Positions 31,093-41,139 of a DNA stretch of 64,000 nucleotides are shown piece after piece. The translations under genes and the position numbers were made by a program. How positions within the stretch are numbered: the stretch's first letter is position 1; each line of letters starts with the position of its first letter. The DNA is from Shinisaurus crocodilurus (lineage: Eukaryota; Chordata; Lepidosauria; Squamata; Shinisauridae): assembly GCA_021292165.1 (NCBI GenBank), contig CM037876.1, positions 35,919,075-35,983,074 on the forward strand, read 5' to 3'. The notes beneath the pieces are model-generated. The model did no database searches, was not told the origin of the DNA, and was given only the letters and a program-made list of their open reading frames with translations.

Positions 31093-32006
31093 ACCTGGAC
31101 GCTCCAGAAAGCTGGGCTTTATGGAAGAGTGCTGAGAAGAAAGCCATTGCCGAAACAAACCCATATCAAAGCCCGTTTGGAGTTTGTAAAAGGCATGTGG
31201 GAGACACAGCAAACGTGGGGAAAGGTTCTCTGGTCTAATGAAACCAAAACTGAACTTTTTGGCCTTGCTGCAAAATGCTCTGTGTGGTGCAAACAGTGAG
31301 CCAACAGTGCTCATTGCCCTGAAAACACCATCCCCACGGTGAAGCATGGTGTTGGCAGCATCATGTTGTGGGGATGCTTTTCCCCAGCTGGGACTGGGAA
31401 ACTGCTCATAATTGAGGGCAAGATGGACGGAGCCAAATACAGGGCAATTCTAGAGGAAAATCTCAGTCTCCAAGGGACCTGAGACTGGGGTGGAATTTCA
31501 CCTTCCTGCAGGACAATGACCCGAAACACAGAGCCCAAGTAAGACTGGAGTGGTTTAAAAACAAGAACCTGCAAGTCTTGCAATGCCCCAGTCAAAGTGC
31601 AGACTTCAATCCGATTGAGAATCTGTGGCAAGACTTTCAAGTTGCTGTTCACCAATGGTCCCCATCCAACTTGACCTGACAGCTGCTGCAATTTTGCCAT
31701 GAAGGATGGGCAAACATTGCAGGATCCAGATGCGCAAAGCTGATACCCGAGAAGACTCACAGCTGTAAGTGCTGCCAAAGGTGCTTCTACCTAGTATTGC
31801 CTCAGGGGTGAATACTTATGCAACAAACTAGTGCCAGTTTGTTTATGTAACTTTTGTGCTGCAATAAAAATATTTTGCACCTTCACAGTGTTGACTAGCT
31901 TCACATCAAGTGGTAACAATGCCGATTAAATCCATTTCAGTTGCAGGTTGTAACACAACAAACTGTGGGAAAGTCAAAGGGGGGTGAATACTTCTACAAG
32001 GCACTG
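31093..32006 (+). pseudogene. Decayed Tc1-like transposon
   Basis: Broken frames on the + strand resemble a Tc1 transposase. The catalytic neighbourhood LQDNDPKHRAQ lies near 31507-31540 and NPIENLWQDF near 31610-31640, giving the last two residues of a DDE triad. Stops and frameshifts occur throughout. The right terminal repeat ends ACTTCTACAAGGCACTG at 32006 followed by TA, as expected for Tc1. The 5' third, including the DNA-binding domain and left terminal repeat, is missing, replaced by the GC-rich element upstream. Confidence 0.8.
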
Positions 32007-32391
32007 TATATATAGGAACAGACCCACTGGACTGCAGTGACCCTGGTCTCCATCTTTAGCAGCAAGTCCAGAAGGATACATCATGGTTGCTACTATTGAA
32101 AGTGTCTGAGAAGTACTGAATATTTCAGTGCTCATTGAAGAGAAAAGAGAGGGTCTGAAAAAAAGGAGCAAAGGGCTCAGAATATGAGGGGGATGAACAT
32201 TGTTGAACCTCCCACTCATGGCCCTGCTTTTCTTTTCTTCTGCTTTCAAGTCCATTTGTGCTCCAATCCTAAACACAGTGACTTTGAAACAAATAATCAA
32301 TTCTTTTCTGCAACCTCTAAGGGGCCATCCAAAAATGCTGTGACAACAGACCTTAGCAGCCAATTTACTTGCAAGAGTATCACACGCTAAC

Positions 32392-33560
32392 TTATAACAA
32401 CAGAGATTGTGACTGTACTTGGTACTCTGGCGAACACATCTGGGAGAGATTTGCACTTCTCTCTTCAGCCAGCCAGGTTTCAGTTATACGAGTAAGGTTG
32501 GCATGTTCTTCCTGGACAAGATCAGAGGTAGTAGTTGCCTTTTTGTTAGTCAGCCTGGCATTTACTAGCAGTAACTTGGTGCTTATGGGGACCACAGTAA
32601 GGCCACTGGTATTATCAAGGTGGACGATGGTTCAGAAGGGAAATAGTGTGTAGGTGTCTTCTCATCTGATCCATCTGCTCCTGACTACCATAGTACCCTC
32701 TGCCCCTCATCGCCCCAATAATGGCCCCTAGCTAAGCTACTACTACCCCCTAAACTCAAGCAGACCTAAAATTCCTCTGATGTTAAACAAAGAGCCAACA
32801 ATTTATATACAAAGAGAGGGTTTTTTTAATGCTAAAAACTATCAAACATAATAACACTGAGGCAGTAGACGATAAAACTATAACTAGCAAAACATTACAA
32901 TCACAGTAAAATTTCTGGACAACGAAAAATATTTTGACCAAATGCCAAAGAGTATAATTTCGGTGCCAGTCAAATTTCTCCAGAGAGGGTATTCCAGAGT
33001 TGGGATGCCACCAAAGAAAAGGCCCTTTCCTTTGTGCATAATAATGATGATACTCAGAGAAGTGCCTCAACTGACAGTCTTAATTAATGGGAAAGTTGGT
33101 ATGGGAGGAGACACTCCTTTCAGGTATTCAGGTCCCAAGCCATTTAGGGCTTTAACAGTAAGTACCAGCACTTTGAATTAGGCTTGGAAGCAAATAGGCA
33201 GTCAGTGTAATTATTTCAGAATTGGTACAATATGGCTCCACTTAGCTGAACCAGTCAGAATTCTAACCTCCAAATTCTGCACTAGTTTAAGCTTCCAAAT
33301 CATCTTCAAGGGTGCATTACAGTAATCCAACCTGAAGGTTACCAGATCATGGATCACCATAGCCAGGCTATCTCCTGTTCAGAGATGTCCACAGCTGGCA
33401 AACCAACTGAAGCCTGCAAAAAAGTGCTCTGTGCTACCAAGGTCACCTGGGTCTCAAGTGACAATGTCAGATCAAAGAGCACTTGCAAGGTGCACACCTG
33501 CTCCCTCGGGAGGAGTGCAACCCCATCTCACTGGAGAACTACCTGAATGAAATTGGGTTC
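32392..33560 (-). pseudogene. L2 LINE remnant (endonuclease and RT C-terminus)
   Basis: At 32392-32640 the - strand reads LLLVNARLTNKK and LTRITETWLAEE, close to the start of the L2 endonuclease. At about 32930-33400 a separate piece resembles the reverse transcriptase C-terminus (LDYCNAPLKMIWKLKLVQN, then LTVKALNGLGPEYL). The order on the - strand is 3' piece upstream of endonuclease in genome position, so these are two insertions or a rearranged copy. Both carry stops. Confidence 0.55.
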
Positions 33561-33785
33561 TTAGAATCTGAATTCCTAGTTCCATGTCTCCTGTGCGAAA
33601 TAACCCCCCTTGTGCCATAGGCTTTTAAATGGTGCTTTACTAGTACAGATGGATTAAGTAACCTTGGGATTTTTCACTTCAAGGGGACAGATAGTTTTAA
33701 CTACATCTGGGTTAGGCTACTGCACATGGGTAGCAGACTTTGGACTATCCTCATGTATCCTATTCTGAAAGTAGCAGACAACAGT

Positions 33786-34705
33786 CGGGGGGGGGGGGGG
33801 GTGTCTCCAAGCTTTTGGGGCCAGTGGACACATTTGGCATTTTGAGAAAGTGTTATGGGTGCTGAAACGAAATGGCTACAATGGATGGGATGCCCATTCA
33901 CAAAATGGTTGCTGTGGTGGGAAGAGCCAGTCACAAAACACCCATTTCACAGAAAGGCAAACAGATGAGGCTGAAAGACAAGTAACTTGCTCAAGATCTT
34001 GAATACATGTAAAGGTGGGGGTCTGTGCCCAAAACACAAATCCACCCCTCTGAACCCATATTTCCCTCTTGTTTGGGATCACACACAAGACACCCCAACT
34101 CTCTCACACACACCACACTCCCAGCACACAAGGTCCAGTCACTGTCAGGGTCAAAACACCCTCCCCACTGCCCTCCCCTAGCCCCCCAAGTTTACCAGGC
34201 AGCAGCTTTTTATATTTACCCCGCTTTTGTTTTTTGTTTTTTGTTTTTTTAAAACAAACCCTCCAGAGTTTTGGCAGATGGCTGGGAAACTGAGCTCCAG
34301 CCTCCAGCTCCTCCAAGCTCTTCCTTTGCTTTCTGAAGAATGTTCAGGGCCCAGATTGGGGAGGGGGGACCAATTAAAAGGAGGGGGAAAGAGAAAAGTG
34401 GAGACATCAGGAAAGTAAAATTTAAAAAAATAATAAAGGATACTATGCTGAATTGATGTCACAAGAGTCTGCAAAAGAAAACTGTTTATAATGGAGGGGC
34501 CCACTTCGGGGCCCAGGGGCATGTTGGGAAGTGGAAAGGAGGAGGATGGAGGATGGAGCTCTGTTGCTTTCAAGCTGTCCAAGGTAATTTTTAAAAAATT
34601 AAATGTTTTAGAAATTAAACATCAGGAGGGGAAGTGGGCCTTGGCGGGGATCAAGGGTGGTGTCGTAGGCGCTATGGCAGGCACCCATGGGCACAGCACT
34701 GCCTA
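33786..34705. repeat. Z-family repeat copy
   Basis: It begins after a G run with GTGTCTCCAAGCTTTTGGGG and ends near GGCACCCATGGGCACAG. A shorter copy with the same ends lies at 56887-57255 in the same orientation. The middle (about 34010-34480) differs between copies. The family is unknown. Confidence 0.45.
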
Positions 34706-34983
34706 ACTCAGGGCTAGTCTGTGTGTAGGGTTCTTGAGCCCAGTCAAGTGCTGCTTTGCAACAGCAAGTGCATTCTTGGTAGTTGCTCCACAGCTATAGA
34801 AGGCTGCTTTTGAAGGGTTAACCAGAAAACCTGATTGGAGGTTAACTAGAAAGCCTGATCATTTAGCAGAGGTGATGCAAGGCCTTTCCATCTGGAGTAG
34901 CATTTTATGGTTGGCTGGAAATGAACACACAGGAAGCTCTGCCATATTTTTAAATGTTATCTAATAGAGACGTCACCATTTGG

Positions 34984-34998
34984 CCAGCAGGTGGCACT
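34984..34998 (+). promoter_or_regulatory. CTCF-like motif
   Basis: CCAGCAGGTGGCACT fits the core of the vertebrate CTCF consensus at most positions. This is a single motif match; occupancy is unknown. Confidence 0.35.
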
Positions 34999-35219
34999 GC
35001 CTGCACGGATTTTGAGAATGCAAGTGGAATACAATATACATAGAATACTCTAAAAGTTAATAGGATTTATTCATGCCATTCCTATATGAATAAAATCGAC
35101 AAGAGAAGCAGAGAAAAGGCAGTTTTTATCAACACTGTCCTAAAAACCGGCACTATAAACAGCTTTCTAGTATCTTCTTACATCAATTCACAGTTTAGTT
35201 TCCTTGCAGTATTATTATT

Positions 35220-35440
35220 ATTTTACTTATTTATTTATTCTATTTATACCCCGTCTTTTTTCCTGAAAGGAACCCAAGGCAGCTTACATAACCCTCCTCT
35301 CCATTTTATCCTCACAATAACCCTGTGAGGTAGGTTAGGCTGAGAGTCAGTGACTGGCCCAAAGTCACCCAGTGAGTTTCATGGCCGAGCGGGGACTAGA
35401 ACCTGGATCTCCTGAGTTCCAGTCCAACTTAGCTTATTAC
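35220..35440 (-). mobile_element. CORE-SINE, head truncated
   Basis: It has the same tail, CORE-like part and part of the tRNA head as the 20280 copy. It stops inside the head near 35440. Confidence 0.75.
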
Positions 35441-35750
35441 TCCACTTTCTTTCTCCCTTCCTCCTTTTTATATATTTGGTATCTTATAGCTCTCTTTCCT
35501 CATTCAGTGAAGGTGTTTGTATGATTCATCGGCGGAACAATATTTATTTATTTAAAGCATTTTTACCCAGCTCTTCAGCCGACTAGGCTCCCAAAAGTGG
35601 CTTATATAAAATCAATAAAAACATCCTACAGAATGATTTACTAGGAACTTAATAGAGACATTGTTGTTGCAAAAACTATGATTTCCAGGTCTTGGCTGTT
35701 AAAATACCCCTGAAGTTCTAAAAAAAAGCAGAAAGTTCCTAAGTTCCTTA

Positions 35751-35872
35751 GAGTGCAATTCTATGCATGTTTAGACAGGGGGGGAAAGTCCTACAACTCC
35801 CAGCATTCCCCAGCCAGCTAGGAGTTGTAGGACTTTTCTCTCTCTCTCTAAGCATGCATAGGATTGCACCCT
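35751..35872. mobile_element. H1-family MITE with TTA target duplication
   Basis: GAGTGCAATTCTATGCATGT at the left pairs with GCATGCATAGGATTGCACCC at the right, and TACAACTCCCAGCATTCC lies inside. TTA flanks both ends (35748-35750 and 35873-35875), compatible with a PIF/Harbinger-type element. Confidence 0.65.
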
Positions 35873-36581
35873 TAGAAATGTAGCTGTTTTGCTGAGGGAC
35901 ATTTCGACTTTTCACAGATCAATGTAGCTCTCACTCATGCATTATACCTGAAGGCTGTTGTTATCCCTCCACAACAGCACCACCATTTGGAAATACGATT
36001 GTGAATAAAAGCGGACAATGCAGTAAACCGAGGCAGCAGCCTTGTCATATTTGTTGTGCAGCACATTCGATAGTGCAGCACATCATCAGAAATAATTTGC
36101 CAAATCTTGTTGCCTAATTTGAAAATAATCAAGAGTAAATGAAGCTTGAGCAAGCAGACAAATGACATGGCTCTTTCCAGTCCACAACCAATCAGGAGCT
36201 GTACAATAAGGAAGTGTTATATATAACCTTGCAGTAAACAGAGGCTAGGCTATGAAGGGTTAGGTTGAGAAAGGAATGTGTGTCTGTACAGCTGAAACTT
36301 GACACTTGAGTAAGCATCTTCTTGGCAAACCACCTTTTTTCCCTAGTTATGTAATGATAACTATTATTTTTGGTTGTCAGGTGTTGTCAGAGAGAATTCA
36401 ATTTAGAACTTGTGGGAGGGTTACAGTTGGGGTTTTATTTTGTTTGTTTGTTTTGCACATTAACTCCTCAGCCATTTCCCTGAACTGCTTCAGTATATGG
36501 ATTGCTCATCCCAGGTAGTTGCCATAGTCCATTTTCAGTTTCAGCTGATATGCTGGCTATGCCCACAGCTACTGGAAGAAC

Positions 36582-36665
36582 ATGAGAACATAAGGAGAGC
36601 CACGCTGGATCAGACCAAGGGTCCATCTAGTCCAGCATTCTGTTCCCACAGTGGCCAACTGTGTC
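36582..36665 (-). mobile_element. CR1-type LINE 3' end
   Basis: GATCAGACCAAGGGTCCATC and CATTCTGTTCCCACAGTGGC match the extreme 3' end of the CR1 copies. Confidence 0.6.
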
Positions 36666-37230
36666 TTCGTGAATTTACTCATCAATGCTCTCTCTCTCTC
36701 TCTCTCTCGCTCGCTCTCTGGCTTTTTCTTTCCTCTGCAAAGTGCTGGTATGCTAACTGGAATGCCTGCCCTCTTTTAAACTCACCAAGGTCTGTCTTTT
36801 CAAGCAAATTGCTGGTCAATCACTTTCTCGCTGTTTTGGTCTGGAGCTCTTTTCTGCCTAGGAACAAGAAAGGACAGCCACACACACCCTCCACGGGCAC
36901 CCAATCCACGTCCCAGATGATGATGGCATGTGTTTGTGCCTTGTCCTGAGCTAACCTTCCAGCTTCCACAGGGCTTTGTGCTCAGCTCCTTTCCTCTGTC
37001 CAGTGTGAGAATGGGTACTGCCTTTAGCTGTTACGTCGCTGATCAAATGAGCAGCTATCAACATAGGATATAAAAACGGACAAGCCCATGTCAGATCATA
37101 TTAATTATTTTTTTTACACCCAGCTTGTGTAAGCCATGAATGCTGAGAATGAAGGAGCAGGATCCGCATGGAATGGGATATTCTCTTGCCATAAAAGAAA
37201 TATCAGACTTAAGGTGGGGCGATGATAGCA

Positions 37231-37375
37231 GTATTTATTTATTTATTATATTTATTTAATGCATGAATCAATCGATTTATTGTTTTCAACCCTAAAATAA
37301 AATATATTTATTTATTATATTTTTCCTGCAAGGAACTCAAGGCGGCTTACATAAACTTCCTCCTCCTAGGAGTAT
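37231..37375 (-). repeat. CORE-SINE tail carrying a foreign 40-bp insert
   Basis: A SINE tail (AAGGCGGCTTACATAA and A/T repeats) is interrupted at 37260-37299 by 40 nt matching 39021-39060 in inverted orientation. Similar TATTTATTTATTATATTT stretches flank the insert. Confidence 0.6.
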
Positions 37376-37641
37376 CTTCCTGTTCACTTCACTTTTCCCA
37401 ATGTTCTTGTGCTCCTGGCATTCTCTGTGGTTTGGGATTCAGTAGTATGCACAGTAGCAAAAGATGTTCTCCTTTGCATGGTCTCCACATGCATGTCACT
37501 TTTCAGAAAACTCTCCCTGGGTAAGATATATGCTACTTACATTCTCACATCCCTTAGCTCAGAATCCACCAATGTGCTTGTGTCCGGTCTCCAGGGGCTG
37601 TGCTAGGTACCAAAAAGATGCAGGGCTCAGGCCCACAGGAC

Positions 37642-37644
<3 letters not shown>

Positions 37645-37680
<36 letters not shown>
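37645..37680. repeat. (CA)n microsatellite
   Basis: An uninterrupted AC repeat of about 18 units. Confidence 0.9.
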
Positions 37681-37685
<5 letters not shown>

Positions 37686-37907
37686 TATGCTCTAAAGTCT
37701 CTCTCTTTCTCAGTGTCTGTAAAGGACCCTGTCTCCTAAGGATACCCCAATTTGTAAAAAGGGATGTATGGACAGGGGAGAGGGGGGCATTTGATTTCAG
37801 AAAAAAACCTCAGTCAGAAAGATTCAAGGGGGGGCAGCAGCAGGAGGTGAAGCACATGTGGCCAAAAAGCCAGCTCATCCAGGGGGATCAGTGGGGGAGG
37901 CTGAGAA

Positions 37908-38049
37908 CTCCTATGTCAGTGAGGCTCCTTATCCATTGCAGCTCCATGGTGGTGAATGTATTTTGAGTATTGAGTACAGCACCATGGATAGCTCCTATAA
38001 AGCTCAGGATAAAAGCTACAATGGATAAGGAGCCCTACTGACATAGGAG
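37908..38049. repeat. 142-bp hairpin
   Basis: The 31-nt arms 37908-37938 and 38019-38049 are complementary at nearly every position (CTCCTATGTCAGT / ACTGACATAGGAG). Inner CTCCATGGTG and CACCATGGA segments extend the pairing. No copy elsewhere in the window and no clear target duplication were seen. Confidence 0.7.
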
Positions 38050-39920
38050 TCACCACCCTCCCCTGGGCCAATGCAACAGAGATCATCAAGGCCACTGTAC
38101 CTTTATTTCAGCAAGTGCCCATGGACAGCAGGGTAGTGGGGCAGATGGCCTCCCAGACATTCGGGGCTCCAGCCCTAGTGGGCTACCCCCTAGCACCACT
38201 TCTGCTGGTCTCCAAGGGGCAACCATAGCTTTTTTGTGTCCCCTACCTCAGCCCACAGGAAGAGATAGGCTGGGCAGTGATGCAGCCAGGTAAATTTAGA
38301 GCCTAGACCTAATGGTCTTACAGGGACCCCCTTTCAGACAGTTGTGTGTATTACGTCAGTTGTGAAGCATACACTTAACATTTCTCTCCCCCGCATCATT
38401 CTATGCTTTACAGCTTTTTCTACATTCCTGAAAAAGATTGTTTGCCAACCCTGATTAAAAGAGGAGGAAGAAAACAAGAAATACTCTGAGCATGTGCAGT
38501 TCCCCATTTCATTAAAATCAGCACCGTTGTGGCTATAGGAATAAAGTGGAGTTTGCTTCTGCTCTCCTGAGGCTCTACATGGAAATAAACAACATTTTGT
38601 TGTTGAAAGGGATAATATATCTTTGAAGTAAAAAAGAAAAGAAAAAAAGAACATACATCTGTAACCATGTACATGCCCACTCGCTGACTATAAAATGTTT
38701 TTTAAAATAAGAAGAAAGAATGCTGCACTAACTAGCATGAGCCCCATTGCATGGGTGTCTGCAGGAATTTTTCCGGTGGGGGGCAGGCAAAGCTTCACAA
38801 TGGTGTGTGATTGTAATTCCTAAGAGAGCTGCAATCTGGAATTCTAGTGTTACAGATTATTGGTGGCATTTAAAATTTAAATAAATGTGTTTGCTGTTTC
38901 AGGAAATTACATTTTGATGTTAATATTTTTGTTTTGGATGAGGTTTGATTCCCCAAGAAGCAATGTTCTTTTTTTTTCATTACTGGCTGCACTACGAGGT
39001 ACATGCATGGTGTTTACACCTATTTTAGGGTTGAAAACAATAAATCGATTGATTTATGCATTGTCTGAATTCTGACCAGTGTGGGTGCACATGGGTAGGG
39101 TAGGAAGATAATTCCTAATTGGCCACAGCGCTTGATGGTTTGTTTCCTTGCTTCAATTCTCTTGTAATGCATGACTTGGCTCACCTTCATCCTGGGCTTC
39201 TCACACTGAACATATCATGCCAGGAAGCTTCTGCTCTCTGCTTCTGTATCTTGTGAAAGCCAGCTGATCTTGGCTCCTTTGGGTTTCAATGAGAAAAGAG
39301 ATTGTCCAAAGTTAGATGTTTTAGCAAATGCAGAATTTCCTTTATCAACTCACTTATGTCACGGGAAACAGTTAGAAAACATTAATGCCTACACATATTT
39401 TAGTTCCATATTCAGTTTGATCACTGAATGCTTTCATTGTCATTTGAAGTGCAACCATGCTTAGCCTTCCCAGTCTGAGTGGGATTTCCTGGGTTAAGGA
39501 CCATTTAGACAAGCAACTCTTCCTTGAGACATGAATTGTCTATTTGGGGTCTGGTCTAGACAAACAGATCATCACCACATGGTAAAACTATTCCTGGACT
39601 GTTAAGGGAAAGAGATCATGGTTAGCCTTCTATCTGACATGTTACTTTTACATTTGATGGAACTTTCCCCCTCTCCCAAGGGAGCGTTCAAACATTCAGT
39701 TCCCTGACTGCAGTCTGAAGTGGTACAGTCCAAGAACAGGGTTACATCATGAGCTGTTAGTTAACACCAGGTTATTTACCCAATACACTAGCTATTTACG
39801 GTTCAACATAAAGTTTCTTAGAGATTTTTTTTTTCTTAATTAGTATTTTCTCCCCATCCAACCAACTTGAAATGTTGCAGAGACCTTTCAGTTACTGATG
39901 CAGTTAGGGTGTATTGGTGC
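38050..39920. other. Intergenic stretch without a recognised gene
   Basis: Apart from the 40-nt template at 39021-39060 I see no repeat or conserved frame. Confidence 0.45.
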
Positions 39921-40082
39921 TTCCAGTAGGGTGGCCATTTATGCATGGCTAAAAAAGAGGAAATTCATCATCAAAAACAGAGGTCAAAAGAGGACATCAA
40001 TTTGTATGACGTTTGCATATGCAGATTTATATGTATAGGTGCAAATTTAGAAATAATAGCTATGTTTTAAATAGAAATATAG

Positions 40083-41139
40083 TGGAAGACCGCCAACCTG
40101 GTCTTCTGCGCGGGTTCAATACTAAGGGGGTAGCGAGTCCTGGGGGCGGGCCTTCTCCGAGGTCCCCCAGCGACTATCACCCTTAGCCTAGAACAAAGGG
40201 ATAACTTATAGCCACAAAAGTATCTTTTATAAAACAAGTTTATTTACAAAATGACCTTCACAAACCCAGACACACGCCAGCAATACAGCTTATCAGTACA
40301 GCACAAAGTAGCAAGCAAGAAGTCTCAAGGACACCGTGATTTCAGGGCTCTCAGCTAGTTAGTTCAGCTCGGGCTCCAGCAGAGGCCCGGTCAACCGCAT
40401 GCTGCTAGCTGGGTTCCCGGCGGAGGTCCGGTCTACCCAAGCGGCTAGTGAGTGATTTCAGCTTGGTTGCCCGGGGGTCCGGTCAACCCAAGCGGCCAGT
40501 GATTTCAGTTTGGTTTCCCGGGGGTCCGGTCAACCCAAGCGGCCAGTGATTTCAGCTAGCTGGAGTACGCCGGGTGCTGCTACCCGGGGTTGCCGATCCC
40601 TTCGTTCCCTTACCCCAAGCATGGGGCAAGGCTGCTGATCAGGTCCAACAACTCAGTTCCCTTGCGCAGGGTGTTTTATACCTTGGGTTTCAGGTAGCCC
40701 CTCCCTCTGCAATCAGGTGGGTGGCCAATCAGGTGGGTTGCCACCCTCTTCAGGTGGACGGCCAATCAGGTGGGTTGCCACCCTCCTCAGGTGGACGGCC
40801 AATCAGGTGGGTTGCCACCTTCCCCCTGTGGGGTGGGGTCCCTTTGAAGCTACTTGCTTAATGGTCCCATCCTGTGGTGTTGAATGGCCCTTTCTTATGG
40901 TGCCGAAGTGTCTGCTCTGGCAAGGAATTCAAGTCTTATGTAGATGGGGCTGATATACGAGAGCATTGAGGAACCTGGGGATGCTTCCTGCCTTCCCCCC
41001 TGGGGTGATTCTATGCAGATGTTGTTTGTCCCCTTTTGCATCTGTGGAGACTGGCTGTCTCCCCTCCCTGGGCCTCCTTCCCCCCTCCTTGGTGAGTGTG
41101 TGTGTGTCAGACAGGGGTTTTAGGTTGGCTTTCTCCACA
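40083..41139 (-). repeat. 3' LTR of the Gmr1-like element
   Basis: The LTR is 1057 bp, bounded in sense by TG..CA. It holds a TATAAA box at 40675-40680, an AATAAA signal at about 40239-40244, and two tandem arrays: 47-nt units at 40451-40555 and 37-nt units at 40727-40830. No difference from the 5' LTR was found by eye. Confidence 0.93.

Noticed and set aside
30595..31347. A 250-codon frame on the - strand
   Set aside because: It crosses the border between a GC-rich repeat and the Tc1 remnant, antisense to the transposase, so it cannot be one ancestral gene.
40714..40830. A CRISPR-like array
   Set aside because: The repeats are contiguous tandem units without spacers, inside an LTR of a vertebrate genome.
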